From Steromphala cineraria (lineage: Eukaryota; Mollusca; Gastropoda; Trochida; Trochidae): 64,000 nt of DNA. The notes beneath the pieces were generated by a model. That model was not told the origin of the DNA. It ran no database searches and saw nothing but the letters and a program-made list of their open reading frames with translations. The stretch covers positions 75,357,338 through 75,421,337 of the forward strand of contig OU744720.1 in NCBI GenBank assembly GCA_916613615.1, read 5' to 3'. Made by a program: the position numbers and the translations under genes. Below are positions 35,844-45,927 of the stretch, in pieces (position 1 is the first letter of the stretch; every line of letters starts with the position of its first letter).

Positions 35844-36198
35844 AGGGGCAGTAGCACGTTTTTTGAGAATTTTATATTTAAAAATTTTCACTGATAATTG
35901 TATGTTAACGCTAAATGTATTACTTTGATAGTGTCAAAAATCTCATTACACAAGCCAATCATTCATAGTCAGAGAACAAAGTATGAAGATTTACCTAAAA
36001 TCCATTGGCGGCCATTTTTTTGTGAACACCTTTAATTCATTTTGTGTAAGAAAAAGAATCACATGGCTAAACTTTACATTATATATTTGAATTATTACTG
36101 CTCCATTTGGTTTGAATACATTGCCTTTCAATTGGAACCATTTATTTTCATTTTCCTGACATCACCTCATATTCCCTCTAAAACGTGCTACTGCCCCT
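35844..36198. mobile_element. TTAA-type MITE, copy 2
   Basis: Ends AGGGGCAGTAGCACGTTTT and AAAACGTGCTACTGCCCCT, flanked by TTAA on both sides (35840-35843 and 36199-36202). The interior matches copy 1 at 805-1128 over most of its length (for example GATAGTGTCAAAAATCTCAT and GAATCACATGGCT), with small insertions. It is nested inside the 10.4-kb insertion. Confidence 0.85.
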
Positions 36199-36202
36199 TT
36201 AA

Positions 36203-38515
36203 GCGTAATATTGTGGACTATTCAATATAAAGTGAAATTCATCTTCAACATCGTCTTGGCAATAAACGTGTTGATCTGGATAACTGGCTAAAATCAAGAA
36301 TCCTTTTTTTCAAATAACTCCCAATAAAAAGTCTCTAATAATCTAAACATTGCAGGATATTGTGAAATATTAATATCAATGGTTGGTGGAATGCTTTTTC
36401 ATATCATTTTAATAGGTATCCATTGGTTAGAAATCCATTTCCTCTTATGAGTGATTGAAATGTAGAATTATATAACTATGCAATGTATAATGGGCCGGTG
36501 GTCTAGTTACTGAATAAACTCTCTCTCTCTATGAGGGATTAAGAGTCAGAATGAATTAGTTTACAATCTTAAAAGTTTAGTTTTTGAAATACATGGCAAC
36601 CATATATCATTTTTACATATTATGTGACATCGGCATTACAAAGTATGCCAAAAAATCGGCTGCATAAACAACATGTTAAACTAACCTTATCGAAAATGAA
36701 ATCCTCTATATTAAAGCACATAAATCCATCAATGAATAGTGATAACACTATGTTGCAGCACCTTGCAGTCTCTGCCTTACTTCAACAAAAGTTAGGTACA
36801 AATGAATATGCAGAAATATAGGGAAAGAAACTTTGCATTGGGTCTTGGTTAACCTCTAACATCTGATTGGATAACTAGATGAGAGAGACCAGTGACAAAC
36901 AATGCCTCGAGTATTACTCACCTGTCAGCGTGGATTGTCAATACACGTGTCAATCTGTCTAATTGACGCCATAAGCTAATGAGGAAATGGTATCGTCTAA
37001 TTGACACCAATAGTTAATGAGGGCTGAATGCTACAAAAACAGATTCCAATATACGGCTTACATTGATGAGCTTGTCTTTGAAAAGAGAAATACATTACTG
37101 AATATATAGATACAGATATACAGCAACAGATATATAAGTGAAACATATTTCATTACACCAAAAGTGCCAAAACCTGCTATCATTGTGTTCATATTCAGTT
37201 AAAATTTTGTTTGCGGTTTTAAAGAGAGAACACATAAAAATAACCTCAAATATAATTAATATTTCCCTTTTGTTGCATATATCTTTAGCCCAGGTTTTGT
37301 TTATAGGTTTGTACAAAAAGACATGACAACCTCAAATGAGTTAAAGATAATGCTCTATTGTGATGCCTGTATGCATCCTTGAAATAAGTATTTCCACTAG
37401 ATTATTATCAAACAAGTTTTAGTTAAAAAAGTTAAATGTATTATTTCGAATTAACTGATTAAAAAATTAAAAAGGCAGAATGCATGTTAGTGCTAAGGGA
37501 TGTTTGTTTGTCTCTTGTGCCAATTTTGTTGAAGATGAAACATAAAGAAACAAATTCCCTCTATCTGTTTGATTTTTAGAGGAATTATAGGAAAAGTTTA
37601 ATGAAATTTAAGACAAAATTACTTTTGTGACTTTGATATTGTTGAAATTGATGAAATTGGAATTTAATTATTAACTTTGATGCCAATAATACTTTAAGGA
37701 AGAATTTTTTTTATAAAGATTAATGTAACACCGACAATTCTCAAAAGATGTATACTTTTATCATATTAAAAGAAATGAAATTGTTATCCCATTCATACAT
37801 TTAAATTGATTATGTCATACCCCTTAATGACCAGTTGTAATGCTCCTAATCAGTAATGACTGCCCTCAAATAGAAGTGCTTAATCAATGAACTATGGCAA
37901 AGATTGACAAATATGCATGTGGTTTAAACACAAAAGAAGGAACCGGATTGGTAAACAACCAAATGTTCATATTTATACCGCGCGGAAATATGCATGTTCT
38001 AGTTCGCCTCTATAATGTAATAAAAAACATGTTATTGTGTGTATCTATGAATAAAAAATTGAAACTTTATTACCAAGGCCAGGGTCGAAAATGAAAGTTA
38101 CAGGACGTCAGATTGCTCATGCTCAAAACATTGAGGTCTTGTCTTGGGTTATTTTAGTGCTTTGAATGTGATATCCCCTGTAGTGAAATCCCCTGAAGAA
38201 ATGTGATTGAAAATACAGAAATTCAAACACTAATCAAATTTCAACAAATCTGTTTAAAAATCAGTAGCCCAACGCCAGGAATGCATGTGGGTATGAATTA
38301 ACAGAGACTATATTAAAATCTCGAGTGTTCCTTTGAGTAGTATATTACAATTGCATATCACACTTTAAGTTCTTAAGAAAATAGACTTGATCTACGTACT
38401 CTGATTATAGGGCAGTAAATTGTTTTATCTTTTTTTTGTATCAAAATGTTGGAATGTGTTATTACAACACATTAACTGACATATCAGGTTATATGAATTT
38501 ACAAATGTATTAACT
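36203..38515. other. Non-coding interior of the 10.4-kb insertion
   Basis: No gene seen. Near 36955-37025, CTAATTGAC(G/A)CCA with TAATGAGG occurs twice, a short local duplication. Open frames near 36.6-36.8, 37.1-37.3 and 37.9-38.1 kb have no recognisable features. Confidence 0.5.
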
Positions 38516-38519
38516 AAGA

Positions 38520-40460
38520 CATTTCAATATTGACGAATTAAATATAATCCAACAATTACCAATACAAGTGCCTGTACCTGAAAACGAAGTACCTGTAGGC
38601 AATACACATTTAAAGGGCAGACCCGCGCGGGGACATATTTACTAACGAGACTTTTATTACAGGGCCATAAAAAGTTCAAAGATACAGAGATAATGACTTG
38701 TTGGGTTGAGGTGTTTTCTTGACATATGCTGGAATATTCCAGCATGGTTAAAAATCTTTACATATCTATAATCGTAATGTGTCTATATCCTTTCCTATTA
38801 CAATTTATAAACATGAAATAATTGTGGTATTTTCTTTTTGTCACTTGTTCTTTTTGTCACTTGTAACTTGTTTATGAAGAATGTTCACGTACCACAAAAA
38901 GGAATAAAATAGAAAAAAAAGAAATGTTCACGTTATATAATCTTAAACGGTTCAGACATATAACTATATTTATAATTAGAATATGTGATAAAAGAGATGT
39001 AAATTCAGGAACAAATAACTGACATTCTCAGTAAAACGCATTGAAATGTAATAACTTTACAAGATAATAATTACAAATAAAGATTCATATATTTGTTGGT
39101 CTATTTTTAATCTTATAAATCACAGAAAATATACAATCATAGAAAAACAAAACATCATTCACATTCTATTTGTTTTAAAAAGGCATGATTCTGTCTTAGA
39201 GATATTTGAAATATTTTGAAAGATAGTTTAAATAAATATTTCTGGAGTCAGCGTTTGCCTTGATATGTAAATTCATGTGTTTACGTAAGTTAATCACAGG
39301 GAACCATACCTATAACTATATATATATAACTATTAAGACTGTTTATAAAAAAACATTTTTAGCAACAAACCTTATAGATATAGAGATTACGATATGAGGA
39401 AGAAAAAATCAATTTGTATTACATCAAAAGAAAAAAATAAGTTTTTTTTCTGCCAAAATATATGTTAAAATACACACAAGTATACACTAGTGAAGAAAGT
39501 CTAGATAACATTTGCTTCAGTGGGCTTATCTTCACTTCTTTATTATCAAAGAGATTTCAGTAAAACAAACATCAAAGACAATCATTTATCATAGTTATTT
39601 GATAGTCACTTATTATGTGAATTGCATATCACCCTTGCTTTTTGAGAAATTATTTTGCACCTACTTCATAAATCGACAAATCAAGTTTTGAATTTGCAAG
39701 AAAAATAAAACATAATTTTTACATATAAATCGAATTCAGCAACTAAGTATCTGCATTTGCAAACGAGTTACATGTAGGCAATACACAAATACTTTGCTGA
39801 ACCAGGCGGGACACCTCGAGATTTTTATTACAGGGTGATAAAAAGATCAAAGACAGTGAAAGTGTCTTTGTGGCGTTTGTGAGAAGTTTCTTAAATTATC
39901 TTTGAATAACTCAAAACAATGATTTATATTGATATATATAATGATATGATATTTAATATAATGTAAAAATAAATGAATTTCCTTATATAAATAATAGATA
40001 CATGAATTTCGTTGTATAGATAAATTGATAAATAATATTCACTTATTCCATCTTGAAGTTGCGTGAGATCAATAAATCTTTATTTCAGTACTTATAAGGC
40101 CTCATGCCTGTAGAAGTTATTTGCTTTAAAGACATTTGTTCTAAATAAAGTTACATAATATATGTACATGTAATAACTGAGTATTGCTTTTTGTTAATAA
40201 TAAGATATTTTCCCGTAGATTATACTTGGAAGATGCATCGTCAAGTTAAGAATTAACAACATCCTTCATTAATAATTAATTAAAATAATTCAAACATACA
40301 AATCAGTTTAAAACACTATTGTACATAATAAATGTTTAAATGTATTTTTTTCCTCTCCGATGAGATTTATCTATTGCTGTAAATACATAGTCAGAGGGAA
40401 ACAAAATGACATTCACAGTTCATTTGTTTTAAAAGGGTTCATTCTGCATTATAAACGTAA
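38520..40460. repeat. Diverged ~1.2-kb direct duplication
   Basis: About 38540-39210 resembles about 39730-40440 in order: TGTAGGCAATACAC, then TTTTATTACAGGG with ATAAAAAG-TCAAAGA, later AAAACAAAACATCATTCACA against AAACAAAATGACATTCACAG, and TTTGTTTTAAAA. Divergence is substantial, so this is an old duplication. No coding sequence recognised. Confidence 0.5.
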
Positions 40461-40469
40461 GTCTTTGGC

Positions 40470-40600
40470 ACATGGCACATGAGAGAAGAGGAGTTTGACA
40501 CTGAGTCATTAATGACACCAAGCAATCAGTCATGAATGGGCACCAACTGGACCCCTGTCAACACACTATGACTAAAACAACATAATAAACGCTCTTGGAA
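40470..40600 (-). repeat. Dispersed segment shared with 32381-32490
   Basis: On the minus strand this reads TGTTGTTTTA, then TTGGTGCCCATTCATGACTG, ATTG and AATGACTCAGTGTCA. The same order occurs on the + strand at 32381-32490 inside the 2.7-kb element (TTGGTGCCCATCCATGACTG). The two non-autonomous elements therefore share a ~100-bp segment in opposite orientations. Confidence 0.65.
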
Positions 40601-41340
40601 GTCTCTTATTACTATAAAAACAGGTTAACATCAAAGATATTGTAAAAAAACATAATTAGTTCGTAATTAAGATATCAATAATGATGTTGTGATATCTAAA
40701 TATGGATTAATTAAGAATTAAGGAAATGTGAGTTTGTCTCCATCTATTGAATCAACTGTGGTATTAGACACAGATTAATCAAGAGTATTCATTCATGAGG
40801 TGTGAGTCTCAAAGAGTGCAAAAACTCATGATGTTAGGTCAGGGAGAATGTGTTAACAGTGTTTAGAGATTATATTATCAAATAATTTCATTGGTGTATA
40901 TGAAAAAAGTGTAAAACAAGTAGTTGTTGGCTATCAGCCAAAGAGATCTCAAAGATTCAATTCCAGTGAATATGTAATCATTGCTAAGAAACAATGAAAT
41001 TTTTTATATATCTATGATTTTTATTAATGAAAATGGATCAGCACAATAAGCTTTCAGCATATTTAAGTGCTGTTCCTTTAGATCTCACAAAAAAACAACA
41101 TCAAAATTCACAAAGTAATTAGATAAGTATTTACACGACGATTAAATAGTGGACAGCAATAAACGGTAAACAATCAACAATGATAAATTGAATTTAGGAG
41201 TTTAATAATTATTGGAAATGTTGTGAATCGTGCATAAATGTTTGGACAGATTCAAGGAAATTCTGATTAAATAATATGCTTGAATATTAGTTAACATATA
41301 GAATGGTATACAAATGCCGTCTATAGACAAATTTATTAGA
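40601..41340. other. Non-coding sequence, nothing seen
   Basis: AT-rich interior of the 10.4-kb insertion with no supported gene or repeat. Confidence 0.45.
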
Positions 41341-42258
41341 ACTTATCAAAGTATGGGCAATAAATAAATATTCATATATGTATTGTATCATGTTATTAAA
41401 TTATTGCATCTAAATAAAGTGAATAACAACCAAATGTTTTTTCGTAATATATGTAAATATAAAGTAATATAAAGTCATTAATAGGACTTTTTTCCAGGGG
41501 ACTCTTTTTTCTTGTCAAATTTAGGACTTTTCTTCTGGTAACTTTCTTCCAAACACAGATTTTTGGCCAACGGTCGCTGTATATAGAATACAATAGGAAA
41601 TAAAGGAAATAGTCTTCATGATTACGACAACAAGAACAAGCTGTTCATGGAGATATAACCGTCCATTCAACTAAAAGACGACAGCGCATTTACAGATGAT
41701 AAACGCCACCTTGTTTTGCATGAATCCAAAACTAAATTAAAAAAAAAATGCTGCTTGCACATATTGCTTATTTCATACGACAAAAGTGTTTATATATGGA
41801 CTTATCAAAGTATGGGCAATAAATAAATATTCATATATGTATTGTATCATGTTATATAATTATTGCATCTAAATAAAGTGAATAACAACCAAATGTTTTT
41901 TCGTAATATATGTAAATATAAAGTAATATAAAGTCATTAATAGGACTTTTTTCCAGGGGACTCTTTTTTCTTGTCAAATTTAGGACTTTTCTTCTGGTAA
42001 CTTTCTTCCAAACACAGATTTTTGGCCAACGGTCGCTGTTTATAGAATACAATAGGAAATAAAGGAAATAGTCTTCATGATTACGACAACAAGAACAAGC
42101 TGTTCATGGAGATATAACCGTTCATTCAACTAAAAGACGACAGCGCATTTACAGATGATAAACGCCACCTTGTTTTGCATGAATCCAAAACTAAATTAAA
42201 AAAAAAATGCTGCTTGCACATATTGCTTATTTCATACGACAAAAGTGTTTATATATGG
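41341..42258. repeat. Recent 459-bp tandem duplication
   Basis: 41341-41799 and 41800-42258 are almost identical, starting ACTTATCAAAGTATGGGCAA and ending GTTTATATATGG. Each copy carries the same minus-strand open frame of about 65 codons; it has no homology that I recognise and is preserved simply because the duplication is young. Confidence 0.9.
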
Positions 42259-42760
42259 ACACTGGATAACAATAAACACACATATTGAAAAATGTTGGAT
42301 TAACTATACATGTAAATTGCACACAAAAGTTTATTTATAACTATGAATAAAATAGGGTAATTACACATGGGCATTTAATAGGTCACTATATATATAATTC
42401 GGTTCGCTGATCTTTTAAGCTTGGATTCTGCATTTATCCTTTTTCATTTTGTATAAGTAAATCCTTTTTAATTGCATTCTTCATTGAGAATAAGTCACTT
42501 GAGATCAAGCTGGAAGTGAATCTCAGGCAGCAAATACTTGCTTGTTTTCGTGTCCTAATTCATGTATCATTAACATGAATAATATGTTTAAACCAACTTA
42601 ATGTTTACCAAATCTGCCAGTTTGTTAGATGTAGCAATGAATGGATTCTAAAAGTTTAGAATTTTCTTGGATGGTTGCTGTAATATTTCCAAACATGATA
42701 GATTTAATGTGTTAGGCATGATATATTTGATATGATAAACGTAAAGAAATACATAAGAAT
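42259..42760. other. Non-coding sequence, nothing seen
   Basis: AT-rich interior of the 10.4-kb insertion between the tandem duplication and a LINE fragment. Confidence 0.4.
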
Positions 42761-42780
42761 TAACTCAGATAAATATTTTG

Positions 42781-43200
42781 CAAATGAATTACTTCACAGA
42801 TATTGTCTTTTTTCACAAGGATACAAATGGCCATCAGATGAATGTGTTAAGCTACAGTAATAGTACGTTCTTACTAAATGCAAGTTTATCCAACAAAGTT
42901 AGCTGTAAATTTAAACATATATTATTTCAAATTATGTACTGTAGGCTTCGTTTAGGCTCAAGTGATCTAGATTTTAATAAATTTGAAAGGCATATTTCAG
43001 ATGATCCCACCTGTTCATGAGGCGCTAATCTCATTATTTACTGGTTTTCCCAAACTTTTCTCACTTAAGAAATGGTGCATTATACTACCAAAAAGGTACA
43101 GCTTAAAACAATCTTATATGGAAACCATGATATATCTGATCTTGGCAACTTCACCATTTTAAAATCTGTTAACCTCTTCATCACCACTTCTAATAGATGA
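42781..43200 (+). pseudogene. LINE ORF2 C-terminal fragment, second family
   Basis: The frame reads CRLRLGSSDLDFNKFERHIS, DDPTCS, stop, GANL, and later, past another stop, VQLKTILYGNHDISDLGNFT. LRLGSSDLNxHxFxxxISDxPxCxCG followed by an ILxGxxxLSxxxN segment is a pattern that I recognise from the C-terminus of other invertebrate LINE ORF2 proteins. The TGA at 43018 replaces the second Cys of CSCG. It is a fragment inside the 10.4-kb insertion, and clearly distinct from the zf-RVT type at 7872 and 33275. Confidence 0.6.
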
Positions 43201-43209
43201 TTTTGATTT

Positions 43210-44720
43210 AAACATATCTTATTCAGAAGAATAGGATTGGGAACAAGTTGTCCAATTTAGAACACCCTCTCCATATAATCTTATAGATTCGAAAAAAGAG
43301 TTTAAGATGTTTACTTCCAAGCCATTGAAAGGAAATTTCTATTTTTATTGTTGATTGTATTATTGCATTTCATGTCATCAGAATGTCCTTTGCTTGAAAC
43401 ATCACATTTGTATCGGAACGGTATTAATATAAGCCCCTGGCTTGTTTGTCAGTCCGTTTCATATTTCCACGAATAATAAAATATGTTGAAACCATTTCAA
43501 ATAATGATATTGTTCAATGTTTTAATTCACAGTGGTAGTCATTGAGGATTATTTGCACCAATAACATAATACAAGATAAATAATTAACTGAAAATAAACA
43601 CAATGATACAATATCAATTAGTCCAGATTCATTGTTTGTGTTATGAGGTATATTTTACTTGCATTTCAGGGTTTTATTTTATCTGTATAAAAATGTAATT
43701 TGTCTTGGGTTTTTTTTTCGGTTTCTGAAAAGTTTAAAGCTTTATTGGTTGTTTTCCTGGATGCTTTTGACAATTAATTTTCTTCAATTTTGCATATGTC
43801 AGAGTGTTCAACATCAAGCCTATCTATGTTAACCGTTAATTGGGAACTGTTATTGTAACAATCAGCCCTCGTTAGCCCCTGCTGTCAAGTTGACAATACA
43901 TCACAGATTGGCACCTGCTGTGTATACAGACTTACAGGTGGGCATACTCAAGCCATTGCTTGTCACGTGTCTCTCTTATAACAATATGATGCAGTATCTG
44001 AATATTGAAATCCTAGTGGTTAAGAAAGAACCAATGAGATGATTTTAGCTAAATGTCTGCATTGACCTATGTACCCGACCTGATCATTGTTGAAATGACC
44101 TATGAAGACAGAGGCCAAAATGTGTTGCTTAATCTGATAAAATCAGTGATGGATTAATGTGCATTTGATGGAATATTGATACTCATATTCGGAAAAGGTA
44201 AGTTTCACATGCTTTTGCAGCCTATCTTTTGGCAAACTTGGTCATTTGATATGTTGTTTGTGTATATGGTTGCCATGTATTTCAATTGTTTGATATCGAA
44301 ATTTGTAAGATTGTTACTATGTCAAATACGTTTGATTACTTGTCCCTTTGTAACAAAAAGTTAAGGAAGAACAATGTTTGTTTCAATTGTATATTCCATT
44401 GAAAAAAGCTGCCAAATGCATTCAATAGTAATATTTTACAACAAATTGTATATAATCAATATAACTTTATCATTGTAATATATAATGTGATTGAATTGTA
44501 AATATTTTGTTTTGTACATATACCGGTACATTAAATGATGTAATAGCATAATGTTGTTGTGTTTTATATGTTATTTAAAGAGGCTGTCTCATGGGCATCT
44601 TTTTTGCTAGTAGGAATATTGATGATTATTTTTCTCTAACTGGTATGTATGTCGCATTATGCAGTGTTAGGGGCATGGACCATATTACGATAGTTTCCAT
44701 ACTATCACTGTTATTTATTT
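43210..44720. other. Non-coding sequence, nothing seen
   Basis: No recognisable gene or ordered repeat in this part of the 10.4-kb insertion. Confidence 0.45.
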
Positions 44721-45183
44721 CAAATCATGCGAGAATTAGGAACATTCTACAGGATAACACACTTTTCAAGACTAATCATCAAGGAGATAGTATTTCTCTT
44801 TTGCATCCCTGTTGCGTTGGAAAACCATACATATTATTATTATTGTATTGTTAGTTAAGTGTTATTTTGGTTCGCCAAGTATTCATCAGATTGGACGAAG
44901 CATTCATAAAACAGTGATATTCTTTTGAAATAATTATCATATCTTGCGAGAATTAAGAACATTCTACAATATATCAGACTTTACAAGACTTAATCAGTCA
45001 TTCGCATTCATAAAACACAGTATTATTCTTTTGAAACAATTATCAAAATGACACCTAAAAAATAAACATTTTTTAAATCTTGCGAGAATTAAGAACATTC
45101 TACAAGATATCAGACTTTATAAGACTAATTCAGTCATCAGAGATAGCAGTTGTCTCCTGCATGCCTGTAGCGTCGAAAAACCA
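44720..45183 (+). repeat. Three degenerate repeats of GCGAGAATTAAGAACATTC
   Basis: TGCGAGAATTA(G/A)GAACATTCTAC followed by a CAGACTTTACAAGACTAATC-like phrase occurs near 44728, 44944 and 45081. The first and third copies also share the ending TGCATCCCTGTTGCGT / TGCATGCCTGTAGCGT and GAAAAACCAT. Spacing is irregular (about 216 and 137 bp). No coding role seen. Confidence 0.7.
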
Positions 45184-45234
45184 TCAATAGGTGATATTCT
45201 TTTCTTTTGATACATTTAAATGTTGAGACAACAC

Positions 45235-45420
45235 AAAACTTACATACATATACATAAATATACAAGAGTATAAAAAAATAAACAATAATTTACAATAGTA
45301 AACAAAATATACAATAGTAAACAACAATATACAAGAGTAAACAACAATATACAAGAGCATATAAAAATATACAATAGTATACAAAAATATACAAGAATAT
45401 ACAAAAATATACAAGAGTAT
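45235..45420. repeat. ATACAAGAGTA-type AT-rich short tandem repeat
   Basis: Irregular iterations of AATATACAA(G/T)AGTA with AAACAACA interruptions. It leads straight into the GTATACTG palindromes, which share the GTATAC core, so it may have grown from the subterminal motif. Confidence 0.65.
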
Positions 45421-45553
45421 ACTGGTTTTGGAAATTCGGAGTATACTGACCAGGAAATTTTTGAAAATCCTAAGTATACTGAGGTATACTATTTTGTATA
45501 TTCGGGGTATACTGATCAGTATACCTCATTAAATTAGGGTATTTTGTCCAGTG
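45418..45553 (-). repeat. Right subterminal GTATACTG palindrome cluster and end
   Basis: Contains GAGTATACTGG, GAGTATACTGACCAGG, AAGTATACTGAGGTATACT and GGGTATACTGATCAGTATAC, then TCATTAAATTAGGGTATTTT and GTCCAGTG. Inverted, this parallels 35147-35335: palindrome, CCCTAATTTA and terminal CAC. It forms the right boundary of the 10.4-kb insertion. Confidence 0.7.
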
Positions 45554-45873
45554 TTATAATCCTCACTAGCCAAGGAGTCTGTACACAAAGTTTCAGCTTT
45601 CTAGGCCTCATGGTTCTGGAGAAGAAGATGAAAATAGGTATTTAGGGCGTGGCCCCTGTGACCCTTATTAGGGGTCACAGGGCCACCAAAGCTACAATTT
45701 ATAATTCTCACTAGCCAAGGAGTCTGTACACAAAGTTTCAGCTTTCTAGGCCTTATGGTTCTGGAGAAGAAGTCGAAATTCCACAAAGTTTACGGACGGA
45801 TGGACGGACGGACGCCGGACACCATGCCATACCATAAGCCCATCGGGCCTTACAGGCCAGATGAGCTAAAAAT
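45554..45873 (+). mobile_element. Minisatellite-bearing element, copy 2, right part
   Basis: Resumes mid-unit with TTATAATCCTCACTAG, continues with two more units and ends with the GGAC repeat, CGCCGGACACCATGCC and GGCCAGATGAGCTAAAAAT. With 34201-35146 it makes one complete element of about 1.27 kb of the same layout as copy 1. Confidence 0.85.
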
Positions 45874-45927
45874 CATACTTCTTCACGTCAGGTTCATCTC
45901 TGTCGTCTTCAAATTCAACTTGAAAAA

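Larger units (their letters stand above)
35147..45553. mobile_element. 10.4-kb CACTA-like insertion, apparently non-autonomous
   Basis: The repeat unit of the host element reads CAATTTATAATCCTCAC in other copies. Here it is split after CAATTTA at 35146 and resumes with TTATAATCC at 45554, so TTA is duplicated. The insert starts CACGTGAAG and ends TTTGTCCAGTG; reverse-complementing the right end gives CACTGGACAAAATACCC, loosely matching the left. Both ends contain CCCTAATTTA followed by GTATACTG-CAGTATAC palindromes and GAAT in the same order. CAC...GTG ends, a 3-bp duplication and subterminal motif clusters fit the CACTA (En/Spm) superfamily. No transposase frame was found; the interior holds a MITE, a LINE fragment and internal duplications. 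Confidence 0.7.

Noticed and set aside
41396..42052. Duplicated minus-strand gene of about 65 codons
   Set aside because: Identical frames occur only because of the 459-bp duplication; no motif, no start context and no other support.
45184..45414. Minus-strand membrane-like peptide rich in Tyr, Ile and Phe
   Set aside because: It is the translation of an AT-rich simple repeat (ATACAAGAGTA type).
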